This document shows, in pieces, positions 18,441 through 26,260 of a stretch of 64,000 nt of DNA (the first letter of the stretch is position 1; each line of letters begins with the position of its first letter). The position numbers and the translations under genes were made by a program. Source of the stretch: a virus; IMG/VR virus record IMGVR_UViG_3300030106_006724, positions 1-64,000 of that record. The stretch is one strand, 5' to 3'. Under the pieces are notes generated by a model, which was not told the DNA's origin, searched no databases, and saw only the letters and a program-made list of their open reading frames with translations.

Positions 18441-18779
18441 ATGGAGAAAAAAAATACATACTTTGTAGATATAGATGGTACTATATTTAAGTATAGAAAA
18501 TTTGAAACTTACGAAACTAGTAAAGCTGAACCAATCCAAAGTACAGTAGACTATTTAAAAAATAAAAAAGAACATGGTCATATGATAGTATTAACCACAG
18601 CTAGACCTGACTGGTTATATGAGCATACAGTAAGAGAATTAAAAGTAAATGATATACCTTTCGATAGATTAATAATGGGTATTGAAAGAGGACCTAGATT
18701 TTTAATTAATGATAAGGATCCTAATATAAAAGAAGATAGAGCTACAGCAATTAATTTAATTAGAGATAAAGGAATATGA
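18441..18779 (+). CDS. small HAD-family phosphatase
   Basis: 112 residues. VDIDGTIF (about 9-16) is HAD motif I with both Asp residues, LTTARP is motif II, and INDKDPN near 90 is motif III/IV. No cap domain, so small phosphorylated substrates or a polynucleotide phosphatase-like role are possible. Its place after APS kinase suggests removal of a phosphate in nucleotide or sugar metabolism, but the substrate is open. Confidence 0.75.
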   Translation: MEKKNTYFVDIDGTIFKYRKFETYETSKAEPIQSTVDYLKNKKEHGHMIVLTTARPDWLYEHTVRELKVNDIPFDRLIMGIERGPRFLINDKDPNIKEDRATAINLIRDKGI

Positions 18780-19129
18780 AAAAATACAGTATGTTTATAG
18801 GTAGATGGCAACCATGGCATAAAGGTCATAGGTGGTTGATTGACCAAAGATTAAATGAAGGTAAAAACGTATGGATAGCTATTAGAGATGTAGAACCTAA
18901 CGAAAATCAACCCTGGACTCCTCAAGAAGTGATGGAGAATCTTGAAAAAGAATTATCAGATTTAATAAACGAAGGTAGAATATTTATAAGTATAATACCT
19001 GATATTGAATCAGTTAACTACGGAAGAGGAGTAGGTTATGAAATTATTGAACATATACCCCCTCAGAGCATAAAGGAAGTTTCAGCTACTAGTATTAGAG
19101 CTGAAATGAGAAAAGATGGAAAACTCTAA
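18776..19129 (+). CDS. small cytidylyl/adenylyltransferase-fold protein
   Basis: 117 residues. GRWQPWHKGH (8-17) contains the HxGH motif, and SATSIRAEMR near the end matches the ISxTxIR motif of the nucleotidyltransferase superfamily. The family adenylylates or cytidylylates small phosphates (NMN, phosphopantetheine, glycerol phosphate), and ATP sulfurylase shares the fold. At this size it is a minimal single domain. Overlaps both neighbours, so translation is coupled. Confidence 0.7.
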   Translation: MKKYSMFIGRWQPWHKGHRWLIDQRLNEGKNVWIAIRDVEPNENQPWTPQEVMENLEKELSDLINEGRIFISIIPDIESVNYGRGVGYEIIEHIPPQSIKEVSATSIRAEMRKDGKL

Positions 19130-19604
19130 AGTTTGGAATAAAGATTATTGTAAAGAAGTTATTAATTATTTCTGTAACGAACAAGTTATGGAAAATTATT
19201 CAAGTGATAATAGAAAATATAAAAGAAATTTATTATTTGAACGTGATAAAGGTAATAACTGGGTATGGAAATCAGTCGACAATCTTATAAAATCTAATCT
19301 TGGAGAAAATTATTTTTTATCTACTTGGTTGATAGGTTTAAGATATGATAAAAACGATTTTTTTACTGAGCATAGAGACGGAGAAGGAACTGCAAATAGG
19401 TACCTTTCCGGTGGAATAGAATTATCAGACCAAAATAGTTACAAAGGAGGTATTTACGTACTAAAAGGTAGTAATAGTAGGAGTAAACAAGGAGAGTTAT
19501 TTACTCACGATCCGTATGTACTGCATGAAATTACAAAAGTTACTAAAGGTACTAGATATAGTCTTCATTTTTGCATAGGGAAAAAACCTGATACTTTAAT
19601 TTAA
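19116..19604 (+). CDS. 2-oxoglutarate/Fe(II)-dependent oxygenase
   Basis: 162 residues with the double-stranded beta-helix signature: an HRD in TEHRDGEG (about 88-95), a distal His in VLHEITKV, and an Arg ten residues later (TRYSL) for 2-oxoglutarate. Such enzymes hydroxylate proteins, nucleobases or small molecules. It overlaps the nucleotidyltransferase gene by 14 bases and is TAATG-coupled to the DUF2061 gene. A substrate in the glycan/sulfation block is likely, but a DNA base is possible. Confidence 0.75.
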   Translation: MENSKVWNKDYCKEVINYFCNEQVMENYSSDNRKYKRNLLFERDKGNNWVWKSVDNLIKSNLGENYFLSTWLIGLRYDKNDFFTEHRDGEGTANRYLSGGIELSDQNSYKGGIYVLKGSNSRSKQGELFTHDPYVLHEITKVTKGTRYSLHFCIGKKPDTLI

Positions 19605-19813
19605 TGGTAGCTAAAAAAAGACATATAGTTAAGACAATAACTTGGAGAATAGTTGGTACTTTAGATACTTTTTTACTATCTTGGTTAATAACAGGTAGTG
19701 CTAAGATAGGAGCAGCTATAGGAGGAATAGAAATAGTAACGAAAATGATATTATACTATTTTCATGAAAGAGCATGGTATAAATTCAGTAAATTTGGTAT
19801 TAAAAAAAAATAA
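19604..19813 (+). CDS. DUF2061 membrane protein
   Basis: 69 residues, almost a full match to DUF2061: TITWRIVGTLDTFLLSWLIT near the start and HERAWYKF at the end, with two membrane helices (about 10-28 and 33-52). In bacteria this family is often found beside sulfate-activation genes, including cysC, which fits the APS kinase four genes upstream. Function unknown. Confidence 0.8.
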   Translation: MVAKKRHIVKTITWRIVGTLDTFLLSWLITGSAKIGAAIGGIEIVTKMILYYFHERAWYKFSKFGIKKK

Positions 19814-20533
19814 GTGAAAAATTTTGATATTTTAAGAACATCAGAATACGTAGTTACTGAAAGTAAACTTGTAAATAGCTTTAAGTCTAAATTTGAGTAT
19901 ATAGATATCAAAGTTGATCCTAATAATTATAGAGAAACTTATATTTTAAATAACGGAAACGAACCTCAAATTAGATATCAAATGCAATCCCAAGTTAGGA
20001 AGACAAAACTACAAGATATCTTAGTATATTTAAATTTTCCTATTAATTTTTTTAGTGATGATATTAAATCTACTACTCATGGTAATTTTGATTATAGTTT
20101 AGTAAAGCAATTCTGCGAAGAATTAGATATAGAAAATATTACTGGAAAAGAAATAGCTGAAAAATCAGGAGAATGGCGAGATCAATTCTTACCTGAACAG
20201 TATTGGTCTTTTATAAAATATGGACAATTAGGGGTTCCTTTAATTGATAGACCTCATCAATTATTTTTCGGTTCTTCTCATAGTTTATTTTCAGCTCATC
20301 TTGCTAAATTTAAATCAATGCCTTTATATATTCAAATTCCTAAACCTAAGAAAAAGTGGTTTATGAAGATGCCAGGTACAGTTTTTAAATCTAAATTTAC
20401 TTATTTATTTTATATAGATTTAGAGGAGAAAAGTTTATGGGGTAAAAAATCTTATGATCCTAATAGTTTAGGAGAAGGTTATGAGTTTAACGATGATGAA
20501 AAAAATTTAAATAACTATACTAAGTTGTTATGA
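19814..20533 (+). CDS. hypothetical protein
   Basis: 239 residues starting with GTG right after the previous stop. No known family recognised. The protein is rich in aromatic and charged residues, with a HQLFFGSSHSLFSAH stretch in the middle and a KPKKKWFMKM basic patch. No signal or membrane segments. It lies between DUF2061 and the second carbamoyltransferase block. Confidence 0.65.
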   Translation: MKNFDILRTSEYVVTESKLVNSFKSKFEYIDIKVDPNNYRETYILNNGNEPQIRYQMQSQVRKTKLQDILVYLNFPINFFSDDIKSTTHGNFDYSLVKQFCEELDIENITGKEIAEKSGEWRDQFLPEQYWSFIKYGQLGVPLIDRPHQLFFGSSHSLFSAHLAKFKSMPLYIQIPKPKKKWFMKMPGTVFKSKFTYLFYIDLEEKSLWGKKSYDPNSLGEGYEFNDDEKNLNNYTKLL

Positions 20534-20688
20534 TTAAAATAGATGTAAAAAAAGGTGATACTATTTTAGTAGGTCGCTTTAAAAATAAAAGAACTAAAGT
20601 AAAAACTATAGAGTATGATGAATTCGGTATGCCTATAATAAACGGTAGACCTGCTTGTACTTTTAGACTAGTAAAAAACCCAAGATAA
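20530..20688 (+). CDS. small hypothetical protein, 52 residues
   Basis: An ATGA overlap with the upstream gene and a TAATG overlap with the carbamoyltransferase gene support this 52-residue frame (MIKIDVKKGDTILVG at the start, ending RLVKNPR). It looks like a small beta-barrel, SH3-like, judging by alternating hydrophobic/charged strands. Function unknown. Confidence 0.65.
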   Translation: MIKIDVKKGDTILVGRFKNKRTKVKTIEYDEFGMPIINGRPACTFRLVKNPR

Positions 20689-22346
20689 TGTTACAATTAG
20701 GAATATCAGCCTTTTACCATGATTCTGCAGCTTGTATAGTTAAACATGGCGAAGTATTAGCAGCAGCTGAAGAAGAAAGATTTACTGAAATAAAACACGA
20801 TTCTTCTTTCCCTATTAATGCAATAGCATATGTATTATCAGAAGTAGGTATAGAAGATATAAACGATATAGATGAAGTATGTTGGTATGAAAAACCTAAA
20901 GTTAAAAAAAATAGGGTACTTAGAACGTTTAACAAGCATTTTTTCAAAACTTTTAAAAATAGACTTATTTTTCTTTATAACTATTATTTTAATTCTCCTA
21001 AAAATTTACTTAAACGTCATTTCCAATATAAAGGTATAATTAAATATACTGATCATCATTTATCTCATGCCGGTTTTAGTTATTATACCAGTCCTTTTAA
21101 AAATGCTGCTATTTTAACTGTAGACGGTGTTGGAGAATGGGAAACTATTACTATTTCTAAAGGTGAAGGTGCTGATATTACTAAAATGTATAGTATAGAC
21201 TTTCCTAATTCTTTAGGTATGCTGTATTCAACTGTAACAGCATTTCTAGGATTTAAACCTAACGAAGGAGAATACAAAGTTATGGGTTTAGCTCCTTTTG
21301 GAGATCCTTTAAAATATATTAATAAGCTATCTAAAATATTCGATAGAAAAGGTAATATTGATCAAAAATACTTTACATGGGAATATTCTGAAAAAATAAT
21401 GTTCAATATAGAATTTTGTAAACTTTTAGGATTACCTCCTAGATTTAAAGAAGAACCTATAACTCAAGATCATAAAGATTTAGCAGCAGCATTACAAAAA
21501 GTATACGAAAGAGAATTTGAAAAATTAGTACATAAAGCAAAAAAGTTAACTGGATCCCCTAATATTTGCTTAGGAGGCGGCTGCGCTTATAACGGAGTAG
21601 CTAATGTACTTGCCTATAATCATTTTAGATCAGTATATATTCCTTTTGCTCCTTCTGATGCTGGGTCTGCTATAGGAGCTTGTCTAATAAATAATCCTAT
21701 CTCAGGGTATGCAACTGATAATGGTTGTCCTTATTTAGGTAATGGTTATACTAATGAAGAAATTGAAAATATATTAGATAATTACAAAGATAAAGTTAAA
21801 GTACAATTATTTAATGAGAGTACTCTATTAGAAAAAACAGCTGAAATAATTAACGATCAGAAGATAGTTGCTTGGTTTCAAGGAAGAATGGAATTCGGTG
21901 CAAGAGCATTAGGAAATAGATCAATATTAGCTTCTCCTAGGGATGCAAGTATGAGAGATAAACTAAATAGAGTAATTAAAAAGAGAGAAGGATTTAGACC
22001 TTTTGCTCCTTCAGTTACAGTTAATCAAGCTTCTAAATGGTTTAATTTAAAACAAAGCGTACCGTATATGAATATAGTTTTACAAGCTAAGACTAATAAG
22101 TTTAAAGCAGCAACTCATATAGATGGATCATGTAGAGTACAGACAGTTGATAAATATCGAAATCCATTATATTTTAAACTAATAAAAGAAATAGGTAAAA
22201 AATCAGGTGCTGAAGTAGTTTTAAATACTTCATATAATCTAAAGGACCAGACTATTACTAGAACACCTCAACAAGCTATAGAAAGATTTTTAGATTCAGA
22301 TATAGATAATTTAGTTATAAATAAATTTTTAATTAGTAAAAAATGA
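20688..22346 (+). CDS. NodU/CmcH-type O-carbamoyltransferase (copy 2)
   Basis: 552 residues. It is a canonical member: GISAFYHDSAAC at the N-terminus, HHLSHAGFSYY, TVDGVGEWET, and in the C-terminal YrdC-like domain FGARALGNRSIL and REGFRPFAPSV. It is closer to the bacterial NodU/antibiotic-carbamoylation type than the copy at 11763. Its direct neighbour downstream is a sulfotransferase-like gene, an association typical of glycan decoration. Confidence 0.9.
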   Translation: MLQLGISAFYHDSAACIVKHGEVLAAAEEERFTEIKHDSSFPINAIAYVLSEVGIEDINDIDEVCWYEKPKVKKNRVLRTFNKHFFKTFKNRLIFLYNYYFNSPKNLLKRHFQYKGIIKYTDHHLSHAGFSYYTSPFKNAAILTVDGVGEWETITISKGEGADITKMYSIDFPNSLGMLYSTVTAFLGFKPNEGEYKVMGLAPFGDPLKYINKLSKIFDRKGNIDQKYFTWEYSEKIMFNIEFCKLLGLPPRFKEEPITQDHKDLAAALQKVYEREFEKLVHKAKKLTGSPNICLGGGCAYNGVANVLAYNHFRSVYIPFAPSDAGSAIGACLINNPISGYATDNGCPYLGNGYTNEEIENILDNYKDKVKVQLFNESTLLEKTAEIINDQKIVAWFQGRMEFGARALGNRSILASPRDASMRDKLNRVIKKREGFRPFAPSVTVNQASKWFNLKQSVPYMNIVLQAKTNKFKAATHIDGSCRVQTVDKYRNPLYFKLIKEIGKKSGAEVVLNTSYNLKDQTITRTPQQAIERFLDSDIDNLVINKFLISKK

Positions 22347-23107
22347 GATTAACAGGTACTGAAAATGTAAGAATAGTAGGAATACCTAAAAATGCAAGTC
22401 AATCTATTAAGAGAATAGGTTTAGATAACCCTAATATTTTTAACTGGGACTACGATATACCGAATGCTAATAGAGAAAAACATATACATTTTACTGAAAA
22501 AGAATTCTACAAAGAAGATTTAACAGTAATATTTCCTTTTAGAAACGAATGGGAAAGAGTAAAAAGCAATTTCCTTCAATTTTTTAGAGATCATTTAGAG
22601 TTAATAGGAGCATTTGATTCTCGAGATGAAGAAAAAAGTTATAAACGAGTTTTACATTTTATAAAAACCAGTCTTAAACGTCCTGAGCTTAATATAACTA
22701 ATAACCCTCGTAATCTAGTTATTAATACTGAATTAGATAATAGATTAAGTTATTTTAATGAAACAGTATTCAATTTTTTTATAGATAATATTTTTAATAA
22801 CAGTAACTGGAAAGGTATGAAGATGTACTTTGTTGATTTAGAAGCTTTACGTAAACAGCAATTTATAGATTGGCTTATAAAGTTAGATAGTAGATTTGAG
22901 GGTTGTACTGTTCCTGAAGCTAATTTAGCTTCTTCTAATTGGCATAAAACTTTAATAGTTAAAGCATTTAATGAAGTTCGAGATGAAAAACTATATTTAG
23001 ATTATACTAAATTATCTGACTGGAATACTAACGTTAAAGTTAATGTTGATAATAGTAGCAAGATTTGGAGATTGATAAAAAATACTAATTATTATAAAAG
23101 TATATAA
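22343..23107 (+). CDS. sulfotransferase-like protein (copy 2)
   Basis: 254 residues, ATGA-coupled to the carbamoyltransferase. GIPKNASQSI (about 13-22) resembles the PKNASTS-type PAPS-binding loop, and VIFPFRNEWERVKSNFLQF resembles the RNPxxRxxS second motif of sulfotransferases. Overall diverged. With APS kinase upstream, sulfation of the same glycan that is carbamoylated is a reasonable inference. Confidence 0.6.
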   Translation: MRLTGTENVRIVGIPKNASQSIKRIGLDNPNIFNWDYDIPNANREKHIHFTEKEFYKEDLTVIFPFRNEWERVKSNFLQFFRDHLELIGAFDSRDEEKSYKRVLHFIKTSLKRPELNITNNPRNLVINTELDNRLSYFNETVFNFFIDNIFNNSNWKGMKMYFVDLEALRKQQFIDWLIKLDSRFEGCTVPEANLASSNWHKTLIVKAFNEVRDEKLYLDYTKLSDWNTNVKVNVDNSSKIWRLIKNTNYYKSI

Positions 23108-23223
23108 TGAAAGAAGATAAAACTAAAGAGCAAATAGAGAAAGAAAAGAAGCTAGAAGAAGAATTTCAAAAAAAATTGAAAGAGCTTAAAAAAAGAGATC
23201 CATTTATTTATAAAAATTTTTAG
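23107..23223 (+). CDS. small charged helical protein, 38 residues
   Basis: ATG overlaps the previous stop (TAATG). The 38 residues are almost entirely Lys/Glu with Leu at intervals, as in a single coiled-coil helix, and end in a FIYKNF tail. Too short for a family call. The coupling to the upstream gene and the following promoter make it a plausible end of operon. Confidence 0.5.
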   Translation: MKEDKTKEQIEKEKKLEEEFQKKLKELKKRDPFIYKNF

Positions 23224-23229
23224 TAATAG

Positions 23230-23260
23230 TTGGATAATAGAATATTTATACTTATATTAT
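23230..23260 (+). promoter_or_regulatory. Bacteroidetes-type promoter of the queD-queE block
   Basis: TTG at 23230-23232, 20-base spacer, TATATTAT at 23253-23260. It is followed by a 40-base leader before the ATG at 23301, containing GTGTCGTAGCACCAC, which can fold as a short hairpin (GTG/CAC). Confidence 0.8.
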
Positions 23261-23300
23261 AGTATAATTAGTGTCGTAGCACCACTTTAAAAACACAAGA

Positions 23301-23561
23301 ATGAAAAAAGACGTATTAAAGGTTATAGAAAAAGAACTCTACGATAGAGATCTAAGATACAATTCACACAAAGAAGTTAACCTCGAAAACTTACCGAATA
23401 CCACCGAATATCCGGATGCTAAATTACACCAGATAATATCATTTATAAAATCTGGTATTAGGATAGCAGCTTGTATTGCTGGTATTATGGGCTACATATG
23501 GATTGGTTTCTTAGGACTTGCTATTGCAGAGGTAGTTGGTATAATAGAAGAATTAGTTTAG
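23301..23561 (+). CDS. small membrane protein
   Basis: 86 residues. The first about 45 are charged and the last about 40 are hydrophobic with many Gly/Ala/Ile (IAACIAGIMGYIWIGFLGLA), giving one long or two short membrane helices. No recognised family. First gene after a promoter, upstream of queD. Possible roles include superinfection exclusion or lysis timing, but nothing in the sequence decides. Confidence 0.65.
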   Translation: MKKDVLKVIEKELYDRDLRYNSHKEVNLENLPNTTEYPDAKLHQIISFIKSGIRIAACIAGIMGYIWIGFLGLAIAEVVGIIEELV

Positions 23562-23563
23562 TT

Positions 23564-24040
23564 ATGAATAAGAATAAATTTTTATCTACAAAAGTATTTG
23601 ATGGATTTAGTACAGTATTTCGTCAATGGAAAGCAGAAACTACTCACTGTAAATTTTTACACGGATATGGAGTATCTTTTAAGATTTGGTTCGAAGGGGA
23701 ATTAGATGAAAGAAACTGGGTATGGGATTTCGGTGGAATGAAAAGAGCCAAAGGAACTATTGATGGTAGATCTCCTAAAGAGTGGTTTGATTATATGTTT
23801 GATCATACATTTATAGTAGCAGAAGATGATCCATATTTAGAATCTTTTAATAAGATGGACGATGCTGAAGTTGCACAGGTTAGAGTAGTAGAAGCAACTG
23901 GAGCTGAAAAATTTGCTGAATTAGTTTATTATAAAGTTAATGAATTCATTACTTTAGAAACTGAAGGCAGAGTAAAAATAGCGAGAGTAGAATTTAGAGA
24001 GCACGGTAAAAATAGTGCTATATTTGAACCTAGTATATAA
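23564..24040 (+). CDS. queD: QueD-like 6-carboxytetrahydropterin synthase
   Basis: 158 residues from ATG 23564; a longer frame upstream only overlaps the membrane gene. The catalytic Cys lies in HCKFLHGYG, and WDFGGMK, FDHTF and EATGAEKFAE match the PTPS/QueD family. It would convert dihydroneopterin triphosphate from FolE2 to 6-carboxytetrahydropterin. The usual zinc-binding HGH is HGY here, and the early zinc His (F-x-AAH in E. coli) aligns with a non-His residue, so metal binding may differ. Confidence 0.8.
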   Translation: MNKNKFLSTKVFDGFSTVFRQWKAETTHCKFLHGYGVSFKIWFEGELDERNWVWDFGGMKRAKGTIDGRSPKEWFDYMFDHTFIVAEDDPYLESFNKMDDAEVAQVRVVEATGAEKFAELVYYKVNEFITLETEGRVKIARVEFREHGKNSAIFEPSI

Positions 24041-24042
24041 TA

Positions 24043-24819
24043 ATGTTAGGACGAGTTAAGAACTACGATAAAACCCTACCTATAGTTGAAGTGTATACTG
24101 CAGTTCAATCAGAAGGAAGTAGAGCTGGGTATCCTACAGTAGTTATTAGAACTACAGGATGTACTCATAGATGTTATTTTGGAGAAGGAGGATGGTGTGA
24201 TTCTTGGTATACTAGTATTCATGCTGAAAAAGGTAAATATACTTTTAATGATATTATTAAGATGTATGATGATAATCCTCAAATATCAGAAATGATGCTA
24301 ACAGGAGGTTCTCCTACTATGCATAAAAAACTAGTTAATGAATTAACACATTTTGCACATGAAAGAGATATTTTTATTACTATTGAGACTGAAGGTAGCC
24401 ATTTTCTTCCTACTGATTACCCTATTAACTTGCTTTCTATTAGTCCCAAGCTTAGTAATAGCGTCCCCGTACTTGGTGTACTTACTCCTCAAGGGGCAGT
24501 AACAGATCAAAAAATGATTGATAGACATAATAAATTTAGATTAAATTATGATGCTATCTCTAAACAAATTGAATATCATTCAGATTATCATATAAAACCT
24601 GTATGGGACGGTAAAGATCAAGATGCATTAAATGAAATAATGGACTTCATTGAAAAATTAAATATACCAAGGGATAAAGTATGGTTTATGCCTGCAGGTG
24701 ATAGTAGAGAATCTCTTTTTAAGTCATACCCAGTACTTTTTGATTGGGTTAGAGATAACGGTTATAGAATGACATGGAGACCTCATATTATAGCATTTGA
24801 AGATAAAAGAGAAGTTTAA
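24043..24819 (+). CDS. queE: QueE-like 7-carboxy-7-deazaguanine synthase (radical SAM)
   Basis: 258 residues. VYTAVQSEGSRAGYPTVVIR and TTGCTHRCYFGEGGWCDSWY mark QueE. The iron-sulfur cysteines are spaced C-x3-C-x7-C rather than the usual radical SAM C-x3-C-x2-C. TGGSPT is the SAM-binding GGE-like motif. It contracts the pterin ring to 7-carboxy-7-deazaguanine, the substrate of QueC. It follows queD by two bases and is TAATG-coupled to a phosphoribosyltransferase. Confidence 0.88.
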   Translation: MLGRVKNYDKTLPIVEVYTAVQSEGSRAGYPTVVIRTTGCTHRCYFGEGGWCDSWYTSIHAEKGKYTFNDIIKMYDDNPQISEMMLTGGSPTMHKKLVNELTHFAHERDIFITIETEGSHFLPTDYPINLLSISPKLSNSVPVLGVLTPQGAVTDQKMIDRHNKFRLNYDAISKQIEYHSDYHIKPVWDGKDQDALNEIMDFIEKLNIPRDKVWFMPAGDSRESLFKSYPVLFDWVRDNGYRMTWRPHIIAFEDKREV

Positions 24820-25217
24820 TGGATAAAACTTTTATTACATGGAATCAGGTAAATAAATTACTCGACAAAATCCATGACCAAACTCAAGGAGGATTTGATT
24901 ATGTTTCTGGAATACCTAGAGGGGGATTAATTTTGGCAGTATTGTATTCGCATAGATTTGGAGTTGAATTTATGGAATACCCTAGTAATCATTATCATAA
25001 TTTATTAATTTTAGATGATATAGCTGATAGTGGTAAAACATTAAAAAAATGGACTGAAAAATTAAATATTCCTTACTTTGCTACTCTTCATTATAAGAGA
25101 AGTTCATGCGTAGAACCAGATTTTTACGGCAGAAAAATGATAAAAGAAGATAGATGGATAGTATATCCTTGGGAAAATAAAGACTCAAAAACTATACAAA
25201 ATTATTTGGAAAATTAA
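24819..25217 (+). CDS. purine phosphoribosyltransferase-like protein
   Basis: 132 residues. LLILDDIADSGKTLK is the PRPP-binding signature of type I phosphoribosyltransferases, and SGIPRGGLIL is the preceding substrate loop, closest to xanthine/hypoxanthine (Gpt-like) enzymes. Within the que cluster it could salvage guanine released when DpdA swaps bases in DNA, which is an inference from context. The FolE2 promoter -33 element lies in its last codons. Confidence 0.75.
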   Translation: MDKTFITWNQVNKLLDKIHDQTQGGFDYVSGIPRGGLILAVLYSHRFGVEFMEYPSNHYHNLLILDDIADSGKTLKKWTEKLNIPYFATLHYKRSSCVEPDFYGRKMIKEDRWIVYPWENKDSKTIQNYLEN

Positions 25218-25236
25218 ATAAAATTACTTATATTAT
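25206..25236 (+). promoter_or_regulatory. Bacteroidetes-type promoter of folE2-dpdA operon
   Basis: TTG at 25206-25208 (inside the end of the phosphoribosyltransferase gene), 20-base spacer, TATATTAT at 25229-25236. It ends 4 bases before the FolE2 ATG, so a leaderless transcript is expected. Confidence 0.75.
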
Positions 25237-25240
25237 AGAT

Positions 25241-26260
25241 ATGAAAGACGATAAAGCAAAAGGTTACGAATGGATAGGAGATGCAGACGAAACTGTAGAA
25301 GCTCCAGCTAATGAACATTCAGTGAAATACTACGAACCTGATAGAGATTATGATTCTAAATATAATCCTACTAAAGATGATATTAAAACGTTTCCTGATC
25401 TTCAAAATGGTCCTTCTTCTTTGATTCAAGGGTCTCCTGTCGCTATACAGCAGGTAGGTATTCATAATTTTAGATTACCTTTAAAGTATAGCAAGAGAGG
25501 AGGTGGTGATATAGAATTAGAAACTAAAGTTACTGGTACGGTTTCTTTAGCGGCTCATAAAAAAGGTATTAATATGTCTCGTATCATGAGATCATTTTAT
25601 GAATATAAAGATGATTATGTATATGACAAGTTAGATGAAATATTATTAAAGTATAAAGAAAATTTAGAGACCTTTGATGCTAAAATAGGATTACATTTTT
25701 CTTACCCTATATTACAACCTTCATTAAGATCAGATAATGCAGGTTATCAATATTATAACTGTACTTTAGAAGGTAATATAGATGATAAAGGTAATTTTAG
25801 AAAGTTTTTACATTTCGATTTCGTTTATTCATCTGCTTGTCCTTGTTCTTATGAATTAGCAGAGCATGCTAGAAAATATAGAAATAAAGCAACAGTATCT
25901 CATTCTCAAAGATCTGTAGCAAGAATATCTATTGAATTTGACGATATAGTATGGATTGAAGATTTACAAGAGATGTGTGCTAATGCTCTACAGACTGAAA
26001 CTCAAGTAGTTGTTAAAAGAGAAGATGAGATGGCATTTGCTGAATTAAATGGTTCTTATCTTAAGTTTGTAGAAGATGCTGCTAGATTACTATATGAGCA
26101 GTTAATAGAGGATAAAAGAGTAAAAGATTTTAGAGTTATTTGTTCTCATCAAGAGTCATTACATTCTCATGATGCTGTTTCAGTAATTACAGCTCCTGAT
26201 AGTGAATTTTGTCAAGATGTTCCTCATGAGTTATGGTCAAGTTTAATTCATATATCATAA
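25241..26260 (+). CDS. folE2: GTP cyclohydrolase IB (FolE2)
   Basis: 339 residues. SSACPCS (about 199-205) holds the catalytic/metal cysteine, followed by VSHSQRS, and VSLAAHKKGINMSR near 108-121 is also typical of FolE2. It has an acidic N-terminal extension of about 50 residues relative to bacterial enzymes. It makes dihydroneopterin triphosphate from GTP, the first step to 7-deazaguanines. It is the metal-flexible type IB enzyme, not FolE1. Overlaps the cupin gene by one base. Confidence 0.88.
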   Translation: MKDDKAKGYEWIGDADETVEAPANEHSVKYYEPDRDYDSKYNPTKDDIKTFPDLQNGPSSLIQGSPVAIQQVGIHNFRLPLKYSKRGGGDIELETKVTGTVSLAAHKKGINMSRIMRSFYEYKDDYVYDKLDEILLKYKENLETFDAKIGLHFSYPILQPSLRSDNAGYQYYNCTLEGNIDDKGNFRKFLHFDFVYSSACPCSYELAEHARKYRNKATVSHSQRSVARISIEFDDIVWIEDLQEMCANALQTETQVVVKREDEMAFAELNGSYLKFVEDAARLLYEQLIEDKRVKDFRVICSHQESLHSHDAVSVITAPDSEFCQDVPHELWSSLIHIS

